Shown here one piece after another: positions 32,176-43,500 of a stretch of 64,000 nucleotides of DNA. This stretch comes from Sipunculus nudus. Its lineage: Eukaryota; Annelida; Sipuncula; Golfingiida; Sipunculidae. The notes under the pieces were generated by a model that had not been told where the DNA came from, did not search any database, and saw nothing but the letters and a program-made list of their open reading frames with translations. The stretch spans positions 66,344,019 through 66,408,018 of the forward strand of contig CM049306.1 of assembly GCA_026874595.1 (NCBI GenBank), in the 5' to 3' direction. The translations under genes and the position numbers were made by a program. Position 1 is the stretch's first letter. Every line of letters begins with the position of its first letter.

Positions 32176-34311
32176 TTTGTTTGTTTATTTGTTTTTTTGT
32201 GTGTTTGTCTGCGCTCTCCTGGCCACAATTTTGCAGCAATCGACATGACCCTTACAGGGTTGATTTACAACCGAACACCCTGGAACCCTATTGTTTTTGG
32301 TCAACATTGCTCCAAGGTCAAGGGTCAAGGTCACGACAGGTGTGGTTAACGGTTTTTGCAATATAACTTCGCCATAAATAGGCTTATCCACTTCTGCAAT
32401 AGCTCATTTTTTTCGTCATCACCTGGCCTTTCTTTTGATATGTAGCTTACTTAAATTTGCCGTTACCATGGTTACATTTTTTGGGCAAAAATCATGGAAA
32501 TTGGAAAAAACACGAGCATTTTTTTGTAACTTTGTCAGTTTTTAAGCTAAGCAGATCTAGTTTTCGGCATTTTGTTCCACATGACCAGCTTGACACGACA
32601 GAACTGAAAGTCACGCCAAATCTCGCGCCATATCTCGTCAAACGAGAAAATACGAGACTTCGCAGAAATGCTTATAACTCGGCGACTTTTACAGCTAGAC
32701 AGATCTGGTTTTCAGCATTTCGTTCCACCAAACAAGCTTGACACGACAGAGCTGCAAGACAGGCCAAATCTCGCACCGTATCTCGTCAAACGAGAAAACA
32801 CGGGATTTCACGGAAATGCTTATAACTGGGCCAGTTTTGCAGCTAGACACGTCTGGTTTTCGGCATTTAGTTCCACTAGACCAGCTTGACACGACAGATA
32901 TGCAAGTCTGGCAAAATCTCGCACCGTATCTCGTCAAACGAGAAAACACGAAATTTCACGGAAATGCTTATAACTCGGCCAGTTTTACAGCTAGACACGT
33001 CTGGTTTCCGGCATTTCCTTCCACATGACCAGCTTGACACGATAGATGTGCAAGTCAGGCCAAATCTCGCACCCTATCTCGTCAAACGAGAAAACACGAG
33101 ATTTCACGGAAATGCTTATAACTTGGCGACTTTTACAGCTAGACAGGTCTAGTTTTCGGCATTTTCTTTCACATGACCTGCTGGACATGACAGAACTGAA
33201 AGTCAGGCCGAATGTTGCACCGTATCTCGTCAAACGAGAAAACATGAGATTTCACGGCATTGGTTATAACTCGGCGAGTTTTACAGATAGACACGTCTGG
33301 TTTTCGGCATTTTGTTCCACTAGACCAGCTTGACACGACAGACATGCATGTCAGGCAAAATCTCGCACCGTATCCCGTCAAACGAGAAAACACGAAATTT
33401 CACGGAACTGCAGCTAGACAGGTCTAGTTTTCGGCATTTAGTTCCACATGACCCGCTTGACATGACAAACCTGCAAGACTGGCCAAATCTCGCACCATAT
33501 CTCGTCAAACGATAAAAAAGGAGATTTCACAGAAATGCTAATAACTCGGCGACTTTTACAGCTAGAAAGATGTAGTTTTCGCCATTTCATAACATTTAGA
33601 GAGTTTGATATGACAAATCTACAAGACTGGCCAAATCCTGCACCATATCTCGTCAAACGAGAAAACACGAGAGTACACGGAAATGCTTATAACTCGGTGA
33701 CTTTTACAGCTAGACGGATTTAGTTTTCGCCATTTCGTAACGTTTGGCCGTCTTGACATAATAAAAATGCTCGTCTTGCCAAATCTCGTACTATATCTCG
33801 TCAAGCGAGAAAAAAACATGATTTCACGTAAATGCTGATAACACCGCGACTTTTGCAGCTAGACAGGTCTAGTTTCCGGCATTTTGTAATATTTGACAAA
33901 CCTGACATGACAAAACTGGAAATCTCGCCAAAGCTGGCACCATTTCCCGTCAAACGAGAAAACACAAGATTTCATGCAAATGCTTATAACTCAGCGGCTT
34001 TTATAGCTAGACAGGTCTAGTTTTCGGCATTTCATATCATTTGGCCAGCTTGACATGACAAACCTGAAAACGTCTCACTGCTTCTTGTCAAACGAGATTA
34101 ACGGGATTTCATGAAAAAATTTTGAACTTGGTCCCTTTTACACTAGAAAGATATGCAGCTGTTAAAGGTCAGCATGCATAAATAAACATATTATCCGTTT
34201 CTGCTGCCCCCACATTGTTGCTCATTCATATGACTGTTTCTATATGCACTCTCTGTCTATCTGTCTGTATCATTTCCATTTCCGGCAAGCGCGTGACCTC
34301 TGGTCATCTTG
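32176..34311 (+). repeat. composite unit C1 with 148-bp core array
   Basis: The head (TTTG run, tggccacaattttgcagcaatcgacatgaccc, GGTCAAGGGTCAAGGTCA, RFX-like site 32462-32475) is followed by about eleven core repeats. Dyads at 32633, 32781, 32929, 33077 and 33225 show an exact 148-bp period; one later spacing is shortened to 128. After the last degenerate core (about 34088) comes a unique tail (gctgcccccacattgttgctc...) and the 3' terminus 34280-34311. Small frames in every core are artefacts of the period. Confidence 0.9.
33062..33104. promoter_or_regulatory. nested dyad around TCTCGTCAAACGAGA (representative)
   Basis: Outer arms AAATCTCG (33062-33069) and CGAGATTT (33097-33104) enclose inner arms TCTCGT (33077-33082) and ACGAGA (33086-33091) with loop CAA. 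The same two-level symmetry occurs in each core repeat and, with changes, in families A and B (for example about 822, 5260, 24376 and 40417). It could be a protein site or fold as nested hairpins. The function is unknown. Confidence 0.6.
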
Positions 34312-36022
34312 TTTTTTTGTTTTTTTGTTTTTTTGTTTTTTTGTTTGTTTTTTTGTGTGTTTGTCTGCGCTCCCCTGGCCACAATTTTGCAGCAATCGAC
34401 ATGACCCTTACAGGGTTGATTGACAACCGAACACCCTGGAACCCTATTGTTTTTGGTCAACATTGCTCCAAGGTCAAGGGTCAAGGTCACGACAGGTATG
34501 GTTAACGGTTTTTGCACTATAACTTCGCCATAAATAGGCTTATCCACTTCTGCAATAGCTCATTTTTTTCGTCATCACCTGGCCTTTCTTTTGATATGTA
34601 GCTTACTTAAATTTGCCGTTACCATGGTTACATTTTTTGGGCAAAAATCATGGAAATTGGAAATAACACGACCATTTTTTTGTAACTTTGTCAGTTTTTA
34701 AGCTAGGCAGATCTAGTTTTCGGCATTTTGTTCCACATGACCAGCTTGACACGACAGAACTGAAAGTCACGCCAAATCTCGCGCCATATCTCGTCAAACG
34801 AGAAAAAACGAGACTTCGCGGAAATGCTTATAACTCGGCGACTTTTACAGCTAGACAGGTCTGGTTTTCGGCATTTCGTTCCACCAAACAAGCTTGACAC
34901 GACAGAGCTGCAAGACAGGCCAAATCTCGCACCGTATCCCGTCAAACGAGAAAACACGGGATGTCACGGAAATGCTTATAACTGGGCCAGTTTTACAGCT
35001 AGACACGTCTGGATTTCGGCATTTAGTTCCACTAGACCAGCTTGACACGACAGATATGCAAGTCAGGCCAAATCTCGCAACCTATCTCGTCAAACGAGAA
35101 AACACGAGATTTCACAGAAATGCTTATAACTCGGCGAGTTTTACAGCTAGACAGGTCTAGTATTCGGCATTTTCTTTCACATGACCTGCTGGACATGACA
35201 GAACTGAAAGTCAGGCCGAATGTCGCACCGTATCTCGTCAAACGAGAAAACATGAGATTTCACGGCATTGGTTATAACTCGGCGAGTTTTACAGATAGAC
35301 ACGTCTGGTTTTCGGCATTTTGTTCCACTAGACCAGCTTGATACGACAGACATGCATGTCAGGCAAAATCTCGCACCGTATCCCGTCAAACGAGAAAACA
35401 CGACATTTCACGGAACTGCAGCTAGACAGGTCTAGTTTTCGGCATTTAGTTCCACATGACCCCCTTGACATGACAGAACTCCAAGTCAGGCACAATCTCG
35501 CACCGTATCTCGTCAAACGAGAAAACACGAGATTTCACCAAAATGTTTTTAACTCGGCGATTTTTACAGGTACGAAGGTCTAGTTTTCGGCATTGTGTCA
35601 CATATGAACTGCTTGATTAGATAAAGCCATAAGTCTGCCCAAATCTCGCACCATATCTTGTGCAACGTGAACAAACGAGATGTCACTGAAATGCTTATAA
35701 CTCGGCGCCTTTTACAACAAAGTAGTTCTAGTTTTCGGCATTTTGTCACATATGACCAGCTTGACATGACAAACCTGAAAACGTCTCACTGCTTCTTGTC
35801 AAACGAGATTATTGGGATTTCATGAAAAAATTTTGAACTTGGTCCCTTTTACACTAGAAAGATATGCAGCTGTTAAAGGTCAGCATGCATAAATAAACAT
35901 ATTATCCGTTTCTGCTGCCCCCACAATGTTGCTCATTCATATGACTGTTTCTACATGCACTCTCTGTCTATCTGTCTGTATCATTTCCATTTCCGGCAAG
36001 CGCGTGACCTCTGGTCATCTTG
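34312..36022 (+). repeat. composite unit C2 with 148-bp core array
   Basis: Same plan as C1 but with about eight core repeats (dyads from 34792 to 35801). The TTTG run is expanded with TTTTTTTG units (34311-34360). The tail and terminus end at 36022. The cores match C1 cores in the same order, so C2 looks like a shorter copy of C1 rather than an independent array. Confidence 0.9.
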
Positions 36023-38308
36023 TCTGTTTGTTTGTTTGTTGCTTGCCGGAATCAAAGATTTCGGCAAGCATATTACTCAGTTGCGTATGTCTGTTTGTTG
36101 CTTGCCGGAAATCTTCGATTTCCGCAAGCATGTTCGTCAGTTGCGTATGTCTGTTTGTCTGTTTGTCTGTTTGTTTGTTTGTTTGTTTGTTTGTTTGTTT
36201 GTCACGACTCTCCAGGTCACATTTTTGCATCAATCAACTTGAAACTTACAGGCTTGATTGACAAACCGATTTCTAGGTGCCCTATTGTTTTTGGTCAACA
36301 TTGCTCCAAGGTCAAGGGTCAAGGTCACGACAAGTATGGTTAACGGTTTTTGCACTATAACTTCGCCATAAATAGGCGTATCCACTTCTGCAATAGCTCA
36401 TTTTTTTCGTCATCACCTGGCCTTTCTTTTGACATGTAGCTTACTTAAATTGGCCGTTACCATGGTTACATTTTTTGGGCAAAAATCATGGAAATTTGAA
36501 ATAACACGACCATTTTTTGTAACTTTGTCAGTTTTTAAGCTAGGCAGATCTAGTTTTCGGCATTTTGTTCCACATGACCAGCTTGACACGACAGAACTGA
36601 AAGTCACGCCAAATCTCGCGCCATATCTCGTCAAACGAGAAAAAACGAGACTTCGCGGAAATGCTCATAACTCGGCGACTTTTACAGCTGGACAGGTCTG
36701 GTTTTCGGCATTTCGTTCCACCAATCAAGCTTGACACGACAGAGCTGCAAGACAGGCCAAATCTCGCACCGTATCTCGTCAAACGAGAAAACACGGGATT
36801 TCACGGAAATGCTTATAACTGGGCCAGTTTTACAGCTAGACACGTCTGGTTTTCGGCATTTAGTTCCACTAGACCAGCTTGACACGACAGATATGCAAGT
36901 GCCGTTACCATGGTTACATTTTTTGGGCAAAAATCATGGAAATTGGAAATAACACGACCATTTTTTGTAACTTTGTCAGTTTTAAGCTAGGCAGATCTAG
37001 TTTTCGGCATTTTGTTCCACATGACCAGCTTGACACGACAGAACTAAAAAGTCACGCCAAATCTCGCGCCATATCTCGTCAAACGAGAAAAAAACGAGAC
37101 TTCGCGGAAATGCTTATAACTCGGCGACTTTTACAGCTAGACAGGTCTGGTTATCGGCATTTCGTTCCACCAAACAAGCTTGACACGACAGAGCTGCAAG
37201 ACAGGCCAAATCTCGCACCGCATCTCGTCAAACGAGAAAACACGGTATTTCACGGAAATGCTTATAACTGGGCCAGTTTTACAGCTAGACACGTCTGGTT
37301 TTCGGCATTTAGTTCCACTAGACCAGCTTGACACGACAGATATGCAAGTCTGGCAAAATCTCGCGCCATATCTCGTCAAACGAGAAAACACGAAATTTCA
37401 CGGAAATGCTTATAACTCGGCCAGTTTTACAGCTAGACACGTCTGGTTTCCGGCATTTCCTTCCACATGACCAGCTTGACACGATAGATGTGCAAGTCAG
37501 GCCAAATCTCGCACCCTATCTCGTCAAACGAGAAAACACGAGATTTCACGGAAATGCTTATAACTCGGCGAGTTTTACAGCTGGACAGGTCTAGTTTTCG
37601 GCATTTTGTTTCACATAACCTGCTGGACATGACAGAACTGAAAGTCAGGCCGAATGTCGCACCGTATCTCGTCAAACGAGAAAACATGAGATTTCACGGC
37701 ATTGGTTATAACTCGGCGAGTGTTACAGATAGACACGTCTGGTTTTCGGCATTTTGTTCGACTAGACCAGCTTGACACGACGGACATGCATGTCAGGCAA
37801 AATCTCGCACCGTATCCCGTCAAACGAGAAAACACGAGATTTCACGGAACTGCAGCTAGACAGGTCTAGTTTTCGGCATTTAGTTCCACATGACCCGCTT
37901 GACATGACAGAACTCCAAGTCAGGCACAAGCTCGCACCATTTCCCGTCCAACGAGAAAACAGGAGATTTCATGCAAATGCTTATAACTCAGCGGCTTTTA
38001 TAGCTAGACAGGTCTAGTTTTCGGCATTTCATATCATTTGGCCAGCTTGACATGACAAACCTGAAAACGTCTCACTGCTTCTTGTCAAACGAGATTAACG
38101 GGATTTCATGAAAAAATTTTGAACTTGGTCCCTTTTACACTAGAAAGATATGCAGCTGTTAAAGGTCAGCATGCATAAATAAACATATTATCCGTTTCTG
38201 CTGCCCCCACAATGTTGCTCATTCATATGACTGTTTCTACATGCACTCTCTGTCTATCTGTCTCTATCATTTCCTTTTCCGGCAAGCGCGTGACCTCTGG
38301 TCATCTTG
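36023..38308 (+). repeat. composite unit C3 with interrupted core array
   Basis: It opens with two hairpin units (36039, 36098) and an extended TTTG run. The head and cores follow (36626, 36774). At 36900 the core breaks off and a head segment restarts at the RFX-like site (gccgttaccatggttac). Cores then continue to about 38087. The tail and 3' terminus end at 38308. The internal restart is a partial duplication relative to C1. Confidence 0.9.
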
Positions 38309-39508
38309 TTTGTTTGTTTGTTTGTTTGTCACCACTCTCCTGGCCACAATTTTGCAGCAATCGACATGACCCTTACAGGGTTGATTGACAACCGAACACC
38401 CTGGAACCCTATTGTTTTTGGTCAACATTGCTCCAAGGTCAAGGGTCAAGGTCACGACAGGTGTGGTTAACGGTTTTTGCACTATAACTTCGCCATAAAT
38501 AGCCTTATCCACTTCTGCAATAGCTCATTTTTTTCGACATCACCTGGCCTTTCTTTTGACATGTAGCTTACTTAAATTTGCCGTTACCATGGTTACATTT
38601 TTTGGGCAAAAATCATGGAAATTGGAAATAACACGACCATTTTTTGTAACTTTGTCAATTTTTAAGCTACAGACGTCTGGTTTTGGTCATTATGTACCTT
38701 ATGGGCAGCTTGACATGATAAAACTGAAAGTCTCGCCAAATCTCGCACCATTTCTCGTCAAACGAGAGTCTTCGAGATTTCATTAAATATGACCTACAGG
38801 TTGCATTTTTTAACAATGGCTTTGAAATTGGTATATTTTGTGTTATTTATAAATATCTCGAAATCAGTTTTTCATTTTTTGGAAATAGCCACCAGGGGGC
38901 GTGGTACATGAAACACTGTAACATGTCATTTTTCTGCAATATCTCAAAAAATATTAAACGTGACACCATTTTTTTTGGTCGTATCTGAAACTAGGAACAT
39001 GGGCTTATCTCTTCGCACATGTTGCTTTGTGCTGCCGTTACCATGGTTACCAAATTTTGGGGTAAAACTTGACGATTTGAAAATATGCAGTTTTTGGCTT
39101 CTATCTCGGTTAATATTTGCGATAGAAAGGTCTGGTTTTTGGCGTTAGACAGCATCCCTCTAGTTCTAAGACGTTCAATCGCAAGTCTCGTCATATCTCG
39201 CACCGTTTCTCGTGAAACGAGAACAAGTGACCATTCAAAGAAATGCCTATAATTCTGTCATTTTTCACGCTACAGACACATGGTTTGCAGCGCTGGATAG
39301 CGGCTGACACTCGCAGTCACATTCAGGGGTCACATTGTTAGTCTCGTCAAATCTCGCGCCGTTTTTCGCCATACCACGAAGACACTCGCCGTCGCCGCAA
39401 GTGGCGGCAGGGTCCTTACGGTGGGCGGCCGGCGTGTGCAGCGGTCCGTGACGGCCTCTCCGGGCCCCATCTATGATCATACATGTTGGAGGCACAGTCC
39501 ATACTTTA
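38309..39508 (+). repeat. chimeric cassette: C head joined to B body
   Basis: The C-type head runs to about 38650, then the text changes to B-type: gagagtcttcgagatttcatt (38765), CCACCAGGGGGCG (38889-38901), RFX-like GTTACCATGGTTAC (about 39038), second dyads (39186-39222) and the gccgcaagtggcggcaggg tail (39395-39413). It ends at the next hairpin unit. Confidence 0.8.
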
Positions 39509-39635
39509 TTGCTTGCCGGAAATCTTCGATTTCCGCAAGCATATTGGTCAGTTGCGTATGTCTGTTTGTCTGTTTGTTGCTTGCCGGAATCAAAGATTTC
39601 GGCAAGCATATTGGTCAGTTGCGTATGTCTGTTTG
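39509..39635 (+). repeat. two hairpin units bridging to the A array
   Basis: Starts at 39509 and 39577. The first has arms ggaaatc/gatttcc with loop TTC. The second has GGAATC-AAA-GATTTC inside TGCTTGCC/GGCAAGCA. Sequence differs but pairing is kept. Confidence 0.85.
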
Positions 39636-39802
39636 TTGCTTGCCGGAATCCGAGATTTCGACAAGTATGTTGATCAGTTCCGTTTGTTTGTTTGTCTGTA
39701 TGTCCCCGCTCTACAGGCCACAATTTTGCACCAATCGTCCTGAAACTTATAGGTAGAGTGTATAATCGGTTCTTCTCGGAGCCTATTGTTTTTGCTCATG
39801 AT

Positions 39803-39829
39803 CGGTCAAGGGTCAAGGTCAGGGTCACC
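39803..39829 (+). promoter_or_regulatory. nuclear-receptor-like half-site run (representative)
   Basis: cggtcaagggtcaaggtca then gggtca: four GGTCA-type hexamers with spacings of zero to one. It includes TCAAGGTCA, which matches the monomer site known for FTZ-F1/ERR-type receptors. It recurs in each A unit. B and C units have variants (24058-24083; 32311-32333). Binding is inferred only. Confidence 0.3.
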
Positions 39830-40095
39830 AAAAAGCTCAAAAACGGTTTTTTCTTCATACCTTCGTCAAAAATAGCCGTAGGCACCTAATCTGTAGCCCG
39901 TTTTATTTGCCACTGCATGGCCACTTCCAACACTGCAAAATTGCCTCGTTTCGATGTTACCATGGTTACGCAATTTTGGGGAGAAATCATGGAATTTCGT
40001 GATATTTTTCAAATTTGCAGCAATTTTACTGATTCTGAGATATTTTATGTAACATAAGAATATCTCGAAACGGGTTTTTCAGATTTTGGTAATGG

Positions 40096-40108
40096 CCGCC
40101 AGGGGGCG
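40096..40108 (+). promoter_or_regulatory. CTCF-like site 1 of family A (representative)
   Basis: CCGCCAGGGGGCG in the context aatgg-site-ttgcagatg matches the CTCF core consensus known from bilaterians. Copies lie at about 41371, 42646, 43921, 45196, 46470 and 47744, and again through 55.7-64 kb, all on the plus strand. Confidence 0.45.
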
Positions 40109-40551
40109 TTGCAGATGAAAAAACATGAAAATTTGTTTTGGTGCTATACCTCCAGAACTATTAAACATTGGGCCATTTCCATCACAGCACCTTGAACTAG
40201 GGTCCATGGGCTTATTTTTGCGCATAGGCGCCAAAGTGCGCTATTGCCAGATTTCTCTATTTTTGGGGTAAAACCTTTGAATTTTGAAAATATGCAGTTT
40301 TCAGCTTCTAACTCTGTCAGTTTTTATGCTAGAGAGGTCAAAATTTTCGCATCTTGTAGCCCTTGGTGAGTTCTCGGCGATCCAACCAAAAATCTTGCAA
40401 AATCTCGCACCGTTTCTCGTCGAATGAGATTTCGCGATTTCACGGTGACATGCCCTATAGGCCACAGATATGCAGGCATCCTTTTGAAACTGCTACATGT
40501 TACGTCATACACTAATATCTCGAAAGCAATTGTTCAGTTTTTGGAAAATTA

Positions 40552-40568
40552 CCGCTAGGGGGCGCTGC
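40552..40568 (+). promoter_or_regulatory. CTCF-like site 2 of family A (representative)
   Basis: CCGCTAGGGGGCGCTGC fits the CTCF core closely. It lies 456 bp after site 1 in the same orientation. Copies include 41827, 43102, 44377, 45652, 46925 and 48200. Confidence 0.45.
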
Positions 40569-43500
40569 ACTGCAACCCCGTACCTACTATCATTGTTTAA
40601 CCATATCTCCAAAACTACACATTTTAGGTACATAAACTGTACACCATATGAATTGGCCTTTCATGGCCTTTCTGCCCATGGCCCCTTTTGTTTAATCATA
40701 CACCGTCCCCACAAGTTTTAGCAACTTTGTAAAAAATTAAAACCCACATGCACATATACATATGCCATCACGCATGCATGCACGCGTTTTAGTATGAAAG
40801 ACAGACACGCTTTCCCGTGACTGCAAAAATTATAGCGTTCGCCGTATAAAATAAGTAACCACAGGCACTCTTTGCGGGCCGGTTTGCCATTTCTGTCGCG
40901 TTATAGTTTATTGCTTGCCGGAATCCGAGATTTCGACAAGTATGTTGATCAGTTCCGTTTGTTTGTTTGTCTGTATGTCCCCGCTCTACAGGCCACAATT
41001 TTGCACCAATCGTCCTGAAACTTATAGGTAGAGTGTATAATCGGTTCTTCTCGGAGCCTATTGTTTTTGCTCATGATCGGTCAAGGGTCAAGGTCAGGGT
41101 CACCAAAAAGCTCAAAAACGGTTTTTTCTTCATACCTTCGTCAAAAATAGCCGTAGGCACCTAATCTGTAGCCCGTTTTATTTGCCACTGCATGGCCACT
41201 TCCAACACTGCAAAATTGCCTCATTTCGATGTTACCATGGTTACGCAATTTTGGGGAGAAATCATGGAATTTCGTGATATTTTTCAAATTTGCAGCAATT
41301 TTACTGATTCTGAGATATTTTATGTAACATAAGAATATCTCGAAACGGGTTTTTCAGATTTTGGAAATGGCCGCCAGGGGGCGTTGCAGATGAAAAAACA
41401 TGAAAATTTGTTTTGGTGCTATACCTCCAGAACTATTAAACATTGGGCCATTTCCATCACAGCACCTTGAACTAGGGTCCATGGGCTTATTTTTGCGCAT
41501 AGGCGCCAAAGTGCGCTATTGCCAGATTTCTCTATTTTTGGGGTAAAACCTTTGAATTTTGAAAATATGCAGTTTTCAGCTTCTAACTCTGTCAGTTTTT
41601 ATGCTAGAGAGGTCAAAATTTTCGCATCGTGTAGCCCTTGGTGAGTTCTCGGCGATCCAACCAAAAATCTTGCAAAATCTCGCACCGTTTCTCGTCGAAT
41701 GAGATTTCGCGATTTCACGGTGACATGCCCTATAGGCCACAGATATGCAGGCATCCTTTTGAAACTGCTACATGTTACGTCATACACTAATATCTCGAAA
41801 GCAATTGTTCAGTTTTTGGAAAATTACCGCTAGGGGGCGCTGCACTGCAACCCCGTACCTACTATCATTGTTTAACCATATCTCCAAAACTACACATTTT
41901 AGGTACATAAACTGTACACCATATGAATTGGCCTTTCATGGCCTTTCTGCCCATGGCCCCTTTTGTTTAATCATACACCGTCCCCACAAGTTTTAGCAAC
42001 TTTGTAAAAAATTAAAACCCACATGCACATATACATATGCCATCACGCATGCATGCACGCGTTTTAGTATGAAAGACAGACACGCTTTCCCGTGACTGCA
42101 AAAATTATAGCGTTCGCCGTATAAAATAAGTAACCACAGGCACTCTTTGCGGGCCGGTTTGCCATTTCTGTCGCGTTATAGTTTATTGCTTGCCGGAATC
42201 AGAGATTTCGACAAGTATGTTGATCAGTTCCGTTTGTTTGTTTGTCTGTATGTCCCCGCTCTACAGGCCACAATTTTGCACCAATCGTCCTGAAACTTAT
42301 AGGTAGAGTGTATAATCGGTTCTTCTCGGAGCCTATTGTTTTTGCTCATGATCGGTCAAGGGTCAAGGTCAGGGTCACCAAAAAGCTCAAAAACGGTTTT
42401 TTCTTCATACCTTCGTCAAAAATAGCCGTAGGCACCTAATCTGTAGCCCGTTTTATTTGCCACTGCATGGCCACTTCCAACACTGCAAAATTGCCTCATT
42501 TCGATGTTACCATGGTTACGCAATTTTGGGGAGAAATCATGGAATTTCGTGATATTTTTCAAATTTGCAGCAATTTTACTGATTCTGAGATATTTTATGT
42601 AACATAAGAATATCTCGAAACGGGTTTTTCAGATTTTGGAAATGGCCGCCAGGGGGCGTTGCAGATGAAAAAACATGAAAATTTGTTTTGGTGCTATACC
42701 TCCAGAACTATTAAACATTGGGCCATTTCCATCACAGCACCTTGAACTAGGGTCCATGGGCTTATTTTTGCGCATAGGCGCCAAAGTGCGCTATTGCCAG
42801 ATTTCTCTATTTTTGGGGGAAAACCTTTGAATTTTGAAAATATGCAGTTTTCAGCTTCTAACTCTGTCAGTTTTTATGCTAGAGAGGTCAAAATTTTCGC
42901 ATCGTGTAGCCCTTGGTGAGTTCTCGGCGATCCAACCAAAAATCTTGCAAAATCTCGCACCGTTTCTCGTCGAATGAGATTTCGCGATTTCACGGTGACA
43001 TGCCCTATAGGCCACAGATATGCAGGCATCCTTTTGAAACTGATACATGTTACGTCATACACTAATATCTCGAAAGCAGTTGTTCAGTTTTTGGAAAATT
43101 ACCGCTAGGGGGCGCTGCACTGCAACCCCGTACCTACTATCATTGTTTAACCATATCTCCAAAACTACACATTTTAGGTACATAAACTGTACACCATATG
43201 AATTGGCCTTTCATGGCCTTTCTGCCCATGGCCCCTTTTGTTTAATCATACACCGTCCCCACAAGTTTTAGCAACTTTGTAAAAAATTAAAACCCACATG
43301 CACATATACATATGCCATCACGCATGCATGCACGCGTTTTAGTATGAAAGACAGACACGCTTTCCCGTGACTGCAAAAATTATAGCGTTCGCCGTATAAA
43401 ATAAGTAACCACAGGCACTCTTTGCGGGCCGGTTTGCCATTTCTGTCGCGTTATAGTTTATTGCTTGCCGGAATCAGAGATTTCGACAAGTATGTTGATC

